Source of the DNA: Phycisphaerae bacterium
GTDB lineage: Bacteria; Planctomycetota; Phycisphaerae; Phycisphaerales; SM1A02
Direction: 5' to 3'
Length of the DNA stretch: 59,187 nucleotides
NCBI GenBank assembly: GCA_002702575.1
Contig: PAAJ01000025.1
Span: 1-59,187 of the forward strand
Under the pieces are notes generated by a model. The model ran no database searches. It was not told the origin of the DNA and was given only the letters and a program-made list of their open reading frames with translations. The position numbers and the translations under genes are program-made. Positions 17,174-26,643 of this stretch are shown piece by piece (position 1 is the stretch's first letter; each line of letters begins with the position of its first letter).

Positions 17174-19162
17174 TCAGGGCGAGGCGGCCGTGATCGACTT
17201 CACGGGCATTCGGCGGCCCCCCATCCGACTGCTCCAGATCCACCATTCCAGCATGAGGATCAAAAGAGATGCACCGATCGCCCAGGGCCACAACGGCACG
17301 TAGCCTCTCGCCGCACCAGACGTTGCCACGACGGATTCCTGCCCGAGCGTGATCGAATCGGCAGGACGAATGCCGGATTCGTGAATGGAGGGAAACAACA
17401 CGGATCTCCTCATGGACAAGCCCTCATCCCCATCCGTCCGGAGCACATGAAGACCGGAAAGGTCCACGGGTCCGAGGCTGACCAGACCCTCGGCATCTGC
17501 AACCACCAGACGACTGGAGCCATCTGGACGAATCCACCGGGCCTCCTGACCACCTGCGGCCACTCTCACATTGAGCATCGAGCCCGGCATCGACTGCTGC
17601 TGGACCAACGCCTCGTTGCTGTGCCCCAGCCAGTCGATCGCGTTGTACAGAAAGGCCACGAAGCTCGGATCGTAGGGCCACGTCGACTGGATTGGATCGA
17701 ACGCCACATGAACATGAACGGATCCGTTCTCCTCCCAGCTCAGTACCAGTGGTGACCGATCACCTTCCAGCAGGACTTCGACTGATTCGGAAGGCTGAAT
17801 CGAATCTGATTCCTGGACAAAGAGCGAGTTGACATCGACATGCTCCATCACAGGATGCGATTCCATGGCCTGCAGCGCGACCTGTGATTCGTCTTGACGA
17901 CCGTACACCTTGAGTAGATCACTGGAAGGACTCGAACCCAGTGTCAAGGTCGGCATGCGAGCAGTCATGTCCGGCGATGATCCCTCGAACACGACGACAT
18001 CCCAGGTTTCCAGTGGATCCCGTTGTGACCATTGCCCCGGTGTCATGACGTCCAGTTTCGAAAGTCCGAAGCCACCCAGCAATCTCGACATGAGTTGACG
18101 GTCTTCGCTGACAAGCAGAACCTCGAGCTGGCGTGGAGGCGGCACGATCAGGACGGCCGTGTCATCCGTAGACAAGGCATCATCACCCAGCAACGCCACC
18201 TCGATCACGGCACCACGAGACAACCTGAACGGTGTGAACACGAGACTTCGACGACCGGGAAGATTGTCCTGAGCGGCGGAAATCTCGACTTCCTGAATCG
18301 ATCGCACGACACCATCAACCGAAAGCTGGACGTCGACACGACGCGCCTGCCCTGAGAAATTGCCCAGCGAGCAGAACACTTCGATCTCCGCGGGTGATTC
18401 CCATGGCCGATCGGCAGCAAGCTGCAGGACAGACAGGTTCGCCGACTGGTCGTCACCGATCCGATGGAAGGTCAGGGTCTCTCCACGAAGCACCTGTCCA
18501 TCCAGATCGATCAACCGTCCGTCACTGAACAACTCCAGATGCGCGGGCACGATTGCAGGTGTATCCGGATTGTCGGGATCCGTGTTGATCGAATAGACAC
18601 GGGCAAGTTGAAGCGCCTCGGTCAGCCGACTTGTTCCATGCGAGGGTTCGATCCGATCGATGGCCGCCAGCAACTGCGCCCTTGAGTTCGTGAACGGCTG
18701 AACGATTTCAGCGGATTCCCCGAAGGAAATGATCATCGTCTCCCCGTCCCCTGATGCGAAGAGACCGCCGGGATGCAGGCGATCGACGGTTGTTCGTGCC
18801 TCCTCCAACGCCTCATCCAGTCTGCTCAGACCCGAGAGGGATTCATCGGTGGCAGTCATCGAACCGGAACGGTCGATCAGCAAGACGGTGCGACCACCGG
18901 CGCCGCGCGGACCTTCCATCCGGGGCTGCATGATGGCCAGCACCAGCAACAACAGAATGATCAACTGGAGCAGAAGAAGGATGTTGCGACGCAATCTCTG
19001 GAAAGGGGAATTCGCCTGAAGATCCGCCGTTGATGAGAACCACAAGAGGGTGCTTGATACCGGAAGCGTCTTGCGACGGAGCTTGAGGAAATAGAGCAGC
19101 AACAGAGGTGGGACCACACCCAGAAGGAGAAAGAAACCGGACCAGGGTGTGAGCAGGCTCAT
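17174..19162 (-). CDS. BatA-like membrane protein with vWA domain
   Basis: The 662-residue protein begins with the BatA N-terminal segment (1-80: a membrane span, the motif FLKLRRKTLPVSSTLLW, a second span). A von Willebrand A domain follows, with the metal-binding DRSGS (97-101) and the downstream Thr in SHGTSRL. Then come beta-rich regions and a final span (about residues 628-650, WPWAIGASLLILMLEWWIW). The start at 19162 overlaps the DUF58 stop (ATGA). With MoxR and DUF58 proteins such vWA proteins form chaperone-like complexes at the membrane that act on metal-dependent or periplasmic partners; the client here is unknown. Confidence 0.9.
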   Translation of the reverse strand: MSLLTPWSGFFLLLGVVPPLLLLYFLKLRRKTLPVSSTLLWFSSTADLQANSPFQRLRRNILLLLQLIILLLLVLAIMQPRMEGPRGAGGRTVLLIDRSGSMTATDESLSGLSRLDEALEEARTTVDRLHPGGLFASGDGETMIISFGESAEIVQPFTNSRAQLLAAIDRIEPSHGTSRLTEALQLARVYSINTDPDNPDTPAIVPAHLELFSDGRLIDLDGQVLRGETLTFHRIGDDQSANLSVLQLAADRPWESPAEIEVFCSLGNFSGQARRVDVQLSVDGVVRSIQEVEISAAQDNLPGRRSLVFTPFRLSRGAVIEVALLGDDALSTDDTAVLIVPPPRQLEVLLVSEDRQLMSRLLGGFGLSKLDVMTPGQWSQRDPLETWDVVVFEGSSPDMTARMPTLTLGSSPSSDLLKVYGRQDESQVALQAMESHPVMEHVDVNSLFVQESDSIQPSESVEVLLEGDRSPLVLSWEENGSVHVHVAFDPIQSTWPYDPSFVAFLYNAIDWLGHSNEALVQQQSMPGSMLNVRVAAGGQEARWIRPDGSSRLVVADAEGLVSLGPVDLSGLHVLRTDGDEGLSMRRSVLFPSIHESGIRPADSITLGQESVVATSGAARGYVPLWPWAIGASLLILMLEWWIWSSRMGGRRMPVKSITAASP

Positions 19163-20082
19163 TGAAGCAGCCCCTGTCGACGCAGGTACTCGACCAGCAG
19201 GACTTCCATGTCGACATCTGTTCCGATGGCCAGGTGGCCGATGCCTCTTCGACTGCACCATTCACGCAAGCCCGTGCAGAAGGCATCCAGTCGCTCTCGA
19301 TAGGTTCGCAGCAGAGCGGGCGTCACGGTGATCTCGCAATCGGCTCCGGTCTCAAGATCCCTCAGGCGAACATCTCCGGACAAGCCACGGGAAGCGGGGT
19401 CGAGTTCGTCGGGCGCCAGAACCTGCACACAGAACACGTCATCTCCCCCGCCGGTGACGTACCGCAGACCTGCGTCATACCCATCCGGCTCCAGAAAATC
19501 AGAGAGAACGACCAGAACACCTCGGCCTCGACGGCCCAGTGCGATGGATCGCATCGCCTCCTCCAGCCCACCGGGCTCACCTGATGTGAGCGAGAGCAAC
19601 CACGATGCCATCTCTCTGGTCCGTCTTCGTCCACGCATCGATGTCAGTGGGTTGACCCCACCACCATCGAAACCGAACAGGCTGACTCGATGTTGATTGA
19701 CCAGTCCGATGTACCCGAGCGACATGGCGAGCCGTTTGCAGAACCCCAGCTTGTTGGGTCCACCCCAATCCATGGATGGACTGGTATCGATGGCAATGGC
19801 CAGAGACAGATCCTCTTCCTCAAGGAACAGCTTCAGAAAGAGCGATTCAAGTCTTGCATAGATGTTCCAGTCGACGAATCTCAGATCATCCCCAGCGGTG
19901 TACGGACGATAGTCGGCGAAGTCGACACTCTGTCCTCGCCGTCGACTGCGTCGTTCACCGTGAACCTTCCCGCTGAAGATCTTCCGTGACAGCACATCCA
20001 GACGGTCGAGTCGCGACATGAGTCCACCACCCAGCAGATCTTCGATGCTCATGGGGCCTTCACCCTGGCCGAATCGACTCAT
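19159..20082 (-). CDS. DUF58 domain protein
   Basis: The 307-residue protein carries the DUF58 motif DYRPYTAGDDLRFVDWN (about 57-73) and a vWA-like fold beginning AIAIDTSPSMDWG, with the metal-site pattern DxSxS intact. DUF58 proteins are almost always encoded beside MoxR ATPases and vWA membrane proteins, as here, and are thought to bind the ATPase. It overlaps both neighbouring genes by four bases. It has no membrane span and is probably a peripheral cytoplasmic subunit. Confidence 0.92.
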   Translation of the reverse strand: MSRFGQGEGPMSIEDLLGGGLMSRLDRLDVLSRKIFSGKVHGERRSRRRGQSVDFADYRPYTAGDDLRFVDWNIYARLESLFLKLFLEEEDLSLAIAIDTSPSMDWGGPNKLGFCKRLAMSLGYIGLVNQHRVSLFGFDGGGVNPLTSMRGRRRTREMASWLLSLTSGEPGGLEEAMRSIALGRRGRGVLVVLSDFLEPDGYDAGLRYVTGGGDDVFCVQVLAPDELDPASRGLSGDVRLRDLETGADCEITVTPALLRTYRERLDAFCTGLREWCSRRGIGHLAIGTDVDMEVLLVEYLRRQGLLQ

Positions 20083-21146
20083 GCCGCTTCCCCGCTTTCA
20101 TCGATCGAATCAAGCAAGGGCACATCGACAGGCACTTCCCGAATGAGCGTGTTCACGAGATCGGTTCCTCGAACACCATCGCTGCCGGCCTCGAAGGTCA
20201 ATCCAAGCCTGTGACGAAGGGCTGCAGGTGCGACTCGACGAATGTCATCGATCGAGGCGGCATACCGACCATCGGCTACCGCCAGCACCTTGGCAGCCGT
20301 GACGAGTGCCTGGGCCGCCCGAGGGCTTGCCCCCAGGTTCACATGGCGACTGAGCGATTCGGGAAACGTCGAATGCGATGGATGAGTCGCCAGAACGAGT
20401 CGAATGGCGTAATCCTGAACATGAGGTGCAACGATCGCATCCCTCATCAAACGGCGGGCCGAGAGCAGGAACGCACCATCCAGACGACGTCTCGCGGCTG
20501 GGGCCTGATCACCGGTCGTCCTGGAGAGGATCTCGTTGAGATCATCACGGCTGACATTCGGCACTTCGACCTTGAAGAGAAAACGATCCAACTGCGCTTC
20601 GGGCAGCGGATAGGTTCCTTCCTGCTCGACGGGGTTCTGGGTCGCGAGAACGAAGAAGGGCTCGGGAAGTGATCGCGTTTCTCCGGCCGTCGTTACCGTT
20701 CGTTCCTGCATGGCTTCCAGGAGCGCCGACTGGCTCTTGGGTGTCGCCCGATTGATCTCGTCAGCCAGAACAAGTTGATGAAAGATCGGACCTGGCCTGA
20801 ACACGATCTCCCGCTTTCGGCTGGCCTCATGTTCCACGACCAGCGTCGTCCCAGTGACGTCGGCAGGCATCACGTCGGGTGTGAACTGGATTCGAGCGAA
20901 ATCCAGCTCCAGGGCTTCACCAATGGTCCGAACCAGCAACGTCTTGCCCAGTCCCGGGACACCTTCGAGCAGAACATGGCCGCCTGCAAACAACGCCACG
21001 AGTGTTTCATCCACGACCCTCTGCTGCCCGACGATGACCCGCCCGATCTCCGCACGCAACTGGGCGAATTGACCGCGAACCACCTCACAGGCGTGACGCA
21101 CACTGTCCAGATCAGCCGGATTCCATTCGAGCGTCGTGCGGCTCAT
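20079..21146 (-). CDS. MoxR-family AAA+ ATPase
   Basis: A 355-residue AAA+ ATPase with Walker A GVPGLGKTLL (62-71), Walker B VLADEINRATPKSQSALLEA, sensor 1 FVLATQNPVEQEGTYPLPEAQ and a C-terminal lid. These are standard MoxR signatures. MoxR proteins act as chaperones that insert metal cofactors or mature complexes together with vWA proteins. Start and stop codons overlap the flanking vWA and DUF58 genes by four bases each, so the three are translated together. The natural substrate cannot be inferred from the protein itself; see the transporter genes upstream. Confidence 0.94.
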   Translation of the reverse strand: MSRTTLEWNPADLDSVRHACEVVRGQFAQLRAEIGRVIVGQQRVVDETLVALFAGGHVLLEGVPGLGKTLLVRTIGEALELDFARIQFTPDVMPADVTGTTLVVEHEASRKREIVFRPGPIFHQLVLADEINRATPKSQSALLEAMQERTVTTAGETRSLPEPFFVLATQNPVEQEGTYPLPEAQLDRFLFKVEVPNVSRDDLNEILSRTTGDQAPAARRRLDGAFLLSARRLMRDAIVAPHVQDYAIRLVLATHPSHSTFPESLSRHVNLGASPRAAQALVTAAKVLAVADGRYAASIDDIRRVAPAALRHRLGLTFEAGSDGVRGTDLVNTLIREVPVDVPLLDSIDESGEAA

Positions 21147-24109
21147 GGTTCGTCATCCCCAAGACCACCAAACCCCTTCTTTCGAGCTCGATCACGTGCG
21201 GCCTTCAGTCGGCTTGTCATGCCACCATCGTCCTGGACCTCGGGTTCCTTCGACTGACCACCGCCCTCCTTCGGCGTGTTCTCTGAAGAAGGCAACGGCT
21301 GACCGTCCTCGGAACCGGAAGCTCTTCGTGGGACCGGTTGTTCATGCTGAATGGTGGTGCGACTGCGCGCTGACCGCTTCGTTCGACGCCATGCCGACAA
21401 GGAGGAGTCCCCCTTTCGCTCACGTCGCGAGGATGCCTTGGCGATGGCTTCGCGGACCCGCTCGGGATCCACCGCCAATCGACGCAGCGCCACATCCAGA
21501 ACCAGCAGGATCGCGGCGATGATGGCAAGTGTGGTCCATGCGGGCTGGGCACTGGAAGGCATGACCAGCGATTCCCGATCGAAGAGATCCGATACGAGCG
21601 CATCATCCATGGACAGGATACGACCACCCGTTCGCTCGGCAACACGGCGCAGCATGACGGCATTGTCGACAAGATCACGGTACTCATCGGAGTAGGCACG
21701 GCTCACGGCTGCCTGGACATTGCCCTGCAGGACTTCGCCTTTGACATCACGTCCGACGAAGTTGACGTTGACGACCGATGTTCCTGCCTGACGCTGCTGG
21801 AACTCACCTCGGTACTGACCGGGGCCCATCTGCTGGAGGTCCAGACCACTGGTGGAACCATCTGGTGCGATCACAACGGCCTGCGTTCTGAGGAAGTTGA
21901 GGAATGCGGCATCGGAATCCAATGCAGTCAGATCGACCACGAATTCACCGCCGCCCTCGTCCTGGATGGTCATCTCGAAATCGCTCATCGACGATGAACG
22001 CATCAACCACCGGGCGCCCTGTTCCCAGAACGCCGTAAAACGGGACCAGGAGAGCCACCTCGCCGCCCAAAGGGATGACAGATCGCTCGTGAATGCGGAT
22101 ACCCGGCCAAGACCGTAGTTCCACCATGCATACAGAGGATCGCCATGAGTGTCATTGGTGACGACGATGCCGATTCTTGAAAGCGACTCCCGCGGCGACG
22201 TGAGGACATAACCATCGATCATCGGGACCGATTCGAATCCCTGGATTGGACCCGACTGATTGTCGACGACCGTGGTCGGATACTGACCTTCTTGAATGAG
22301 AGAACGGCTGACGACACGTGCTTCCTTGATGAAGATCTGCGGAAGCTGCTTGGGATCATCGACGCGATAGAAGGTCCCTCCCGTCATCGAAGCCATCCGT
22401 TGCATGATGGCTGCATGCTGTGGATTGTTTCCATGACCACCGACCATCACCGTCGTGCAGGTGACCTTGTTCTGTGCATATTGGTTGATCAGTTCGGCAG
22501 ACGGCGGAGACGGATCACCATCGGAGATGATGATGACATGCCGTTGACCGGCATCGACCTGCAACAGCCCCTGCAAGGCTGCCTTCATCGAGGGCTCGAA
22601 CATCTGCATGTCACCAAAGGTCAGCTGACGGGCCGCCGACAAGGCAACCTGGCGGTTGCCCACAACCTGCATCGGCAGGACCCAGGCGGCCTCTTCTCCA
22701 GCCCCCTTCTCGATGATGCCGACTTCATCTGCCGCGTTCAGTGTTTCAATGGCCGCTTCGGCGACACGCTGTCCCCAGTAGTTGCCCTGAGGCATCTCGC
22801 ATGAATGAACGATGATGGCCAATGCACCCTTCACGATCTGACGCTCGGCTGGAGGATCGAGTTCGAGGGGAATGGCCGGCTCCAGTGCGGATCCGATCCA
22901 GCCACCGGCACCGAGCCCCTCCGGACTGCCGGTCACCAGCAGTCCTCCACCCGTGTCATGGACATAGGCATGAAGATCCCGGACCTGCATGTCCGTGAAC
23001 GACCATCGTGGGACACCCACCAACGCGATCATGTCGTAGCCGAGCATGCCGACGACGCCCGGCTCGAGATCGGATGGCAGCGTGGTGCGCGTTGCGATTC
23101 CCGACTGGTTCAGTGCGCGTGCGAATGCACCACCTGAGTCGGCTCCGTCATCAATGATGAGGACCGAACCCACTCCCGAAACCATCGTGACTGCGGATGC
23201 CGTGTTGTTCGCGGCAATTCGGTCTCCAGAACCTGGATCCGGCTCGAATGTCGCCTTGAACTGGATGGGACCGGGCTCGTCACTTTCGACGACGATGCGT
23301 TCAACATGGACACCGCCTTCGAGCTGCAAGGGCAGGGCATGACCTGCCGCAGCGCCATTGATGTCGACCAGCGCGTCATCCTGCTCGAGAATCAGTCGAC
23401 CTGAGGCGGGACCTCGACTTCGAAGCACGAGACGCAGTTCCAGAGACTGCCCCATCCGCGCGTGGGAAGGCGCCATCAGACGATCGAAGAGAATCTCGTC
23501 CTCATAGGCGTACTCGATCGGCAGGACATCGATTGGAATGCCACTGTCGCGCGCCATGTCGGCGGCAGCCTGAAGATTTCCGATCGTCTCGTTTCCATCA
23601 CTGACCAGAACGATACGACTGGCACTGTCACGCGGAAAGAGTCCTTTGGCCAGTTCGATTCCCCTGGCGAGATTCGTTTCCGTCACGTCCGCGGGTCCAT
23701 TGGCCAGACTCAGCACGGACGCGGGATCCGGCATGGCGGTCGGCACCGCATCTCGGCCGAGCTGGATGACCGCCAGACGATCGCTTGCTTGACGTGCAGG
23801 CCCGTCAGCAGCTTCTTCCAACCAGTCCGTTGCTTTCTCGAGACTGCTTCGCGGCATGGAGCGGCTTCGATCGACGATCACTGCAACCGTCAGATCCTCG
23901 GCGCGGGATTCGATGATGGGTTCTGCCAATGCGATCGACAGGATGATGATCAGCACGCTGCGTGTCAGACCGATCAGAATCCATCGTCCCGGTGCAAACG
24001 CATCACGACTGCGAGTCAGCCACCACCATGAAGGTATGAGCAGCAGGATCAGCAGCAGCCATCCGGGTTGTTCGAAGTAGATCGGCAAGAACGAACCTCG
24101 ATTGATCAT
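21143..24109 (-). CDS. Large vWA/GATase-like membrane protein
   Basis: The 988-residue protein has two N-terminal spans (about 14-32 and 42-63), a first vWA domain with DRSRS at 80-84, and a beta-rich middle. A class I glutamine-amidotransferase-like region (IDDGADSGGAFARAL, GGGLLVTGSPEGLGAG) without a clear catalytic triad follows, interrupted by a second vWA-like segment (ALAIIVHSCEMPQGN, HVIIISDGDPSPP). A C-terminal span lies near 855-878, followed by a basic, Ser/Pro/Glu-rich cytoplasmic tail ending GFGGLGDDEP. This architecture recurs in planctomycete MoxR clusters. It overlaps moxR by four bases and starts 26 bases after the permease-NHL gene. It probably presents its domains outside the cell membrane and contacts the ATPase through the tail (inference). 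Confidence 0.85.
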   Translation of the reverse strand: MINRGSFLPIYFEQPGWLLLILLLIPSWWWLTRSRDAFAPGRWILIGLTRSVLIIILSIALAEPIIESRAEDLTVAVIVDRSRSMPRSSLEKATDWLEEAADGPARQASDRLAVIQLGRDAVPTAMPDPASVLSLANGPADVTETNLARGIELAKGLFPRDSASRIVLVSDGNETIGNLQAAADMARDSGIPIDVLPIEYAYEDEILFDRLMAPSHARMGQSLELRLVLRSRGPASGRLILEQDDALVDINGAAAGHALPLQLEGGVHVERIVVESDEPGPIQFKATFEPDPGSGDRIAANNTASAVTMVSGVGSVLIIDDGADSGGAFARALNQSGIATRTTLPSDLEPGVVGMLGYDMIALVGVPRWSFTDMQVRDLHAYVHDTGGGLLVTGSPEGLGAGGWIGSALEPAIPLELDPPAERQIVKGALAIIVHSCEMPQGNYWGQRVAEAAIETLNAADEVGIIEKGAGEEAAWVLPMQVVGNRQVALSAARQLTFGDMQMFEPSMKAALQGLLQVDAGQRHVIIISDGDPSPPSAELINQYAQNKVTCTTVMVGGHGNNPQHAAIMQRMASMTGGTFYRVDDPKQLPQIFIKEARVVSRSLIQEGQYPTTVVDNQSGPIQGFESVPMIDGYVLTSPRESLSRIGIVVTNDTHGDPLYAWWNYGLGRVSAFTSDLSSLWAARWLSWSRFTAFWEQGARWLMRSSSMSDFEMTIQDEGGGEFVVDLTALDSDAAFLNFLRTQAVVIAPDGSTSGLDLQQMGPGQYRGEFQQRQAGTSVVNVNFVGRDVKGEVLQGNVQAAVSRAYSDEYRDLVDNAVMLRRVAERTGGRILSMDDALVSDLFDRESLVMPSSAQPAWTTLAIIAAILLVLDVALRRLAVDPERVREAIAKASSRRERKGDSSLSAWRRTKRSARSRTTIQHEQPVPRRASGSEDGQPLPSSENTPKEGGGQSKEPEVQDDGGMTSRLKAARDRARKKGFGGLGDDEP

Positions 24110-24135
24110 ACCCCCGCGATGCCGATCACCCGGTC

Positions 24136-26643
24136 TCAGGGCTGTGGATCATCAATGACGAGGATCCTGTTGTTCCCACTGTCGAGGACGAGTGCAGCCT
24201 CGTCCCTCTGGACAACTGCCCAAGGATCACGCAACTGGCCCGTCTCCCAGCCCCAACCTCCCCTGGCGTCGATGAGGTGGCCGTTGGCATCCAGCACGAG
24301 CAGACAATTGGATCCGATGTCGGTCACGAGCAGCGTTCCATCCGCTTGCTGGATGAGACCGAATGGGATGGACAGCTGCTCACCGGGCGCTCCCTGCAGG
24401 ACCACTCGACCCTCACCGGTCAGCACATCGATCTGCTGAATCCGTCGATTCCTGGAATCCGCCACGTAGAGACGGTCTCCGGTGTCGGCCATCGTGATCG
24501 ATTGAGGGCGGTCGAACTGACCGGGGGCATTGCCCGGACCACCCAATGTCCTGATCCAGACTCCCTCGCTGGTGAAGACCTGAATGCGATCATTGCCACC
24601 GTACTCCGCCACGTAGACGAGACCATCGGGCCCGAATTCGATATCCGTCGGATACATGAACTGACCAGGCCCGTCTCCATAGCCTCCAAAGGAATCCAGC
24701 AACTCACCCGTCGAGGTGTAGATCATGATCCGGTGCTCATGGGTATCCGGAATCCAGACGGTTCCGTCAGAGGCAACGCTGATCCCCGTTGGGCGACCTC
24801 GTGCCACCCGGGGCATCATCCAGTCCGCCAGCGGTCGCCCCTCGGCATCAAGCCGTTGGACTCGACCACTCTTCTCGATGACATACAGATCATGGCTGTT
24901 CGGATCGATCGCCATCGCTCTGGGATAATTGAAGCGACCAGTGGAATGCCCGGGACCGCCAAGGACCGCACTGACATCCAGTCTTGGTACCACAGGTTCC
25001 GAATCCGAACATCCGACTGTCGTGATGAGTGGAAGACACACGAGGCACAACATCGTGGTCTTGCCAGCAGCCGTTCGAAAGGCGTGTGATGTTCTCACAA
25101 GCAGGCCGATACCGATCGCCATCAGAAAACCGATCACGATGAACATCGCCAGCACGGCAATCACGGTCTGTGGACGCTGATAATGCATCGCATTGAGCAA
25201 GGTCACGCTGATCGGTGGCGACGTCGCCGGTGGCGACAACCTCATGGCGATCGGGATTTCCCCCAGAGCGAGCAACGAGGCCATCGCCGCAATGGCGATC
25301 GCGGCAGCCCACGTCCGGAGTCCATCAGACGCCCAGCTGCCCCCATGAATGCGACGGAGATCCTGGAGTGGTTCAGGTTCGGAACTACTGATCCAACGTG
25401 CGCCCAGTACGGCGATCCCACCGAACTTCGCCAACCACCCAAGCAGCAAGGCAGCACCACTTCGAAGAAGCCAGCTCTTCAGACTGTTCGAGGGCACCCA
25501 GGCAATGCCGGCCAGAACGGCGATGGCGACCAGTGAGCCCGGTGCCAGAAGCATGGCAATCCACAGCATGGACAGCACCGAACCGAATCGTCTCCAGGAT
25601 CGCACGGGTGAACGCAGCAGCCAGAGCATTCCAAGAAAGACCACGGAGGCCATGATGCCAAGCAGGATGGCGTAGAGGCCATCTCGTGCAATCGCTGGAC
25701 CATGAGCCGCCCACAGTTCGAGGCCTCGCTCATCCATGTGAACGAAGATCAACGCAGCAGGAATACAGGCCGTGACGATCCAGATCAACAGAGTCAGGAC
25801 TCCGGTGCGTTTCCCAATACCGGTCCGGGGAACACTGGCATCGTCAAAGATGCGACCGATGCCCCACCATGTGATCATCGCCCCGAGAACGGCTGCCGTC
25901 GCCGCTGGAAGTGATACTGCAACCATCTGTACGGGATCCGCCTGCATGGCGGCCAACGCTCGCAATTCGTTCCCGAGTGTGAAGACCCCTGCCAGATCGA
26001 AGCAGATCACGTTCGCGAACGTGAATGAAGCAACAAGCAAGCCACCAAGCAGGAGGCCGCCAGCATCGTGGTGCCACCTGGCTCTGATCCTGTTCCAGAA
26101 CGAAGCACCATCGGTTTCAAGCTGATCATCTCTGGATCGGGGCCATGTCGCCGCGGAGGCCGCCACACACAGACTGACCAAGGGCCAGGACCAGCACAAC
26201 AGACCGATGGCCAAGGTGAAACGACGGCCCAGTCCGATGGCATCGGAACGTTCCAGAAGATCGAAGAGCCAACTGCCCGAAGGCCATGTCTGCCACCAGG
26301 CATAGAAGATCGCGTAGGACGGCACAAGCAGTGGCAGGAGGATGGCGGCAAACAGACCGATCAGCCCGATTTCCTTCAGCCATCTTCGGGGTCCACGAGG
26401 CTCAGGGCGACTCTGGATGCAGGCTGCCAGTACGTGACCGGGCAACCAGCCGATGAGCATCGCACCGATCGCGATGCCGATCGACCATGCCAGTGTTTCC
26501 ACGGTCAAGATCCAGGGGTCATGCATGAGCGGACTGTCGCCACCTTCACCAGTGAACGACTCGATCATCAGGATCATGGCAGGCCAGAGGACTGCGATGC
26601 ATGCCAAGAGAATGACCAGCACCGAGACGCTACGGCGCAGCAT
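24136..26643 (-). CDS. FbpB-like ABC permease fused to an NHL beta-propeller
   Basis: Residues 1-510 form a multi-span permease (about eleven to twelve helices) of the Fe(III)/spermidine binding-protein-dependent type; LLALGEIPIAMRLSPP (about 465-480) is the EAA-loop equivalent that contacts the ATPase. From about residue 530 a lipoprotein-like signal appears inside the frame (MLCLVCLPLITTVGC, Met codon at 25053), followed by about 290 residues of NHL repeats (six visible, e.g. GPGQFMYPTDIEFGPDGLVYVAEY). There is no stop codon between the two parts. The gene overlaps the binding-protein gene by 14 bases. No ABC ATPase for it lies nearby. Alternatives are true fusion, or internal initiation giving a separate lipoprotein. 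Confidence 0.82.
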   Translation of the reverse strand: MLRRSVSVLVILLACIAVLWPAMILMIESFTGEGGDSPLMHDPWILTVETLAWSIGIAIGAMLIGWLPGHVLAACIQSRPEPRGPRRWLKEIGLIGLFAAILLPLLVPSYAIFYAWWQTWPSGSWLFDLLERSDAIGLGRRFTLAIGLLCWSWPLVSLCVAASAATWPRSRDDQLETDGASFWNRIRARWHHDAGGLLLGGLLVASFTFANVICFDLAGVFTLGNELRALAAMQADPVQMVAVSLPAATAAVLGAMITWWGIGRIFDDASVPRTGIGKRTGVLTLLIWIVTACIPAALIFVHMDERGLELWAAHGPAIARDGLYAILLGIMASVVFLGMLWLLRSPVRSWRRFGSVLSMLWIAMLLAPGSLVAIAVLAGIAWVPSNSLKSWLLRSGAALLLGWLAKFGGIAVLGARWISSSEPEPLQDLRRIHGGSWASDGLRTWAAAIAIAAMASLLALGEIPIAMRLSPPATSPPISVTLLNAMHYQRPQTVIAVLAMFIVIGFLMAIGIGLLVRTSHAFRTAAGKTTMLCLVCLPLITTVGCSDSEPVVPRLDVSAVLGGPGHSTGRFNYPRAMAIDPNSHDLYVIEKSGRVQRLDAEGRPLADWMMPRVARGRPTGISVASDGTVWIPDTHEHRIMIYTSTGELLDSFGGYGDGPGQFMYPTDIEFGPDGLVYVAEYGGNDRIQVFTSEGVWIRTLGGPGNAPGQFDRPQSITMADTGDRLYVADSRNRRIQQIDVLTGEGRVVLQGAPGEQLSIPFGLIQQADGTLLVTDIGSNCLLVLDANGHLIDARGGWGWETGQLRDPWAVVQRDEAALVLDSGNNRILVIDDPQP

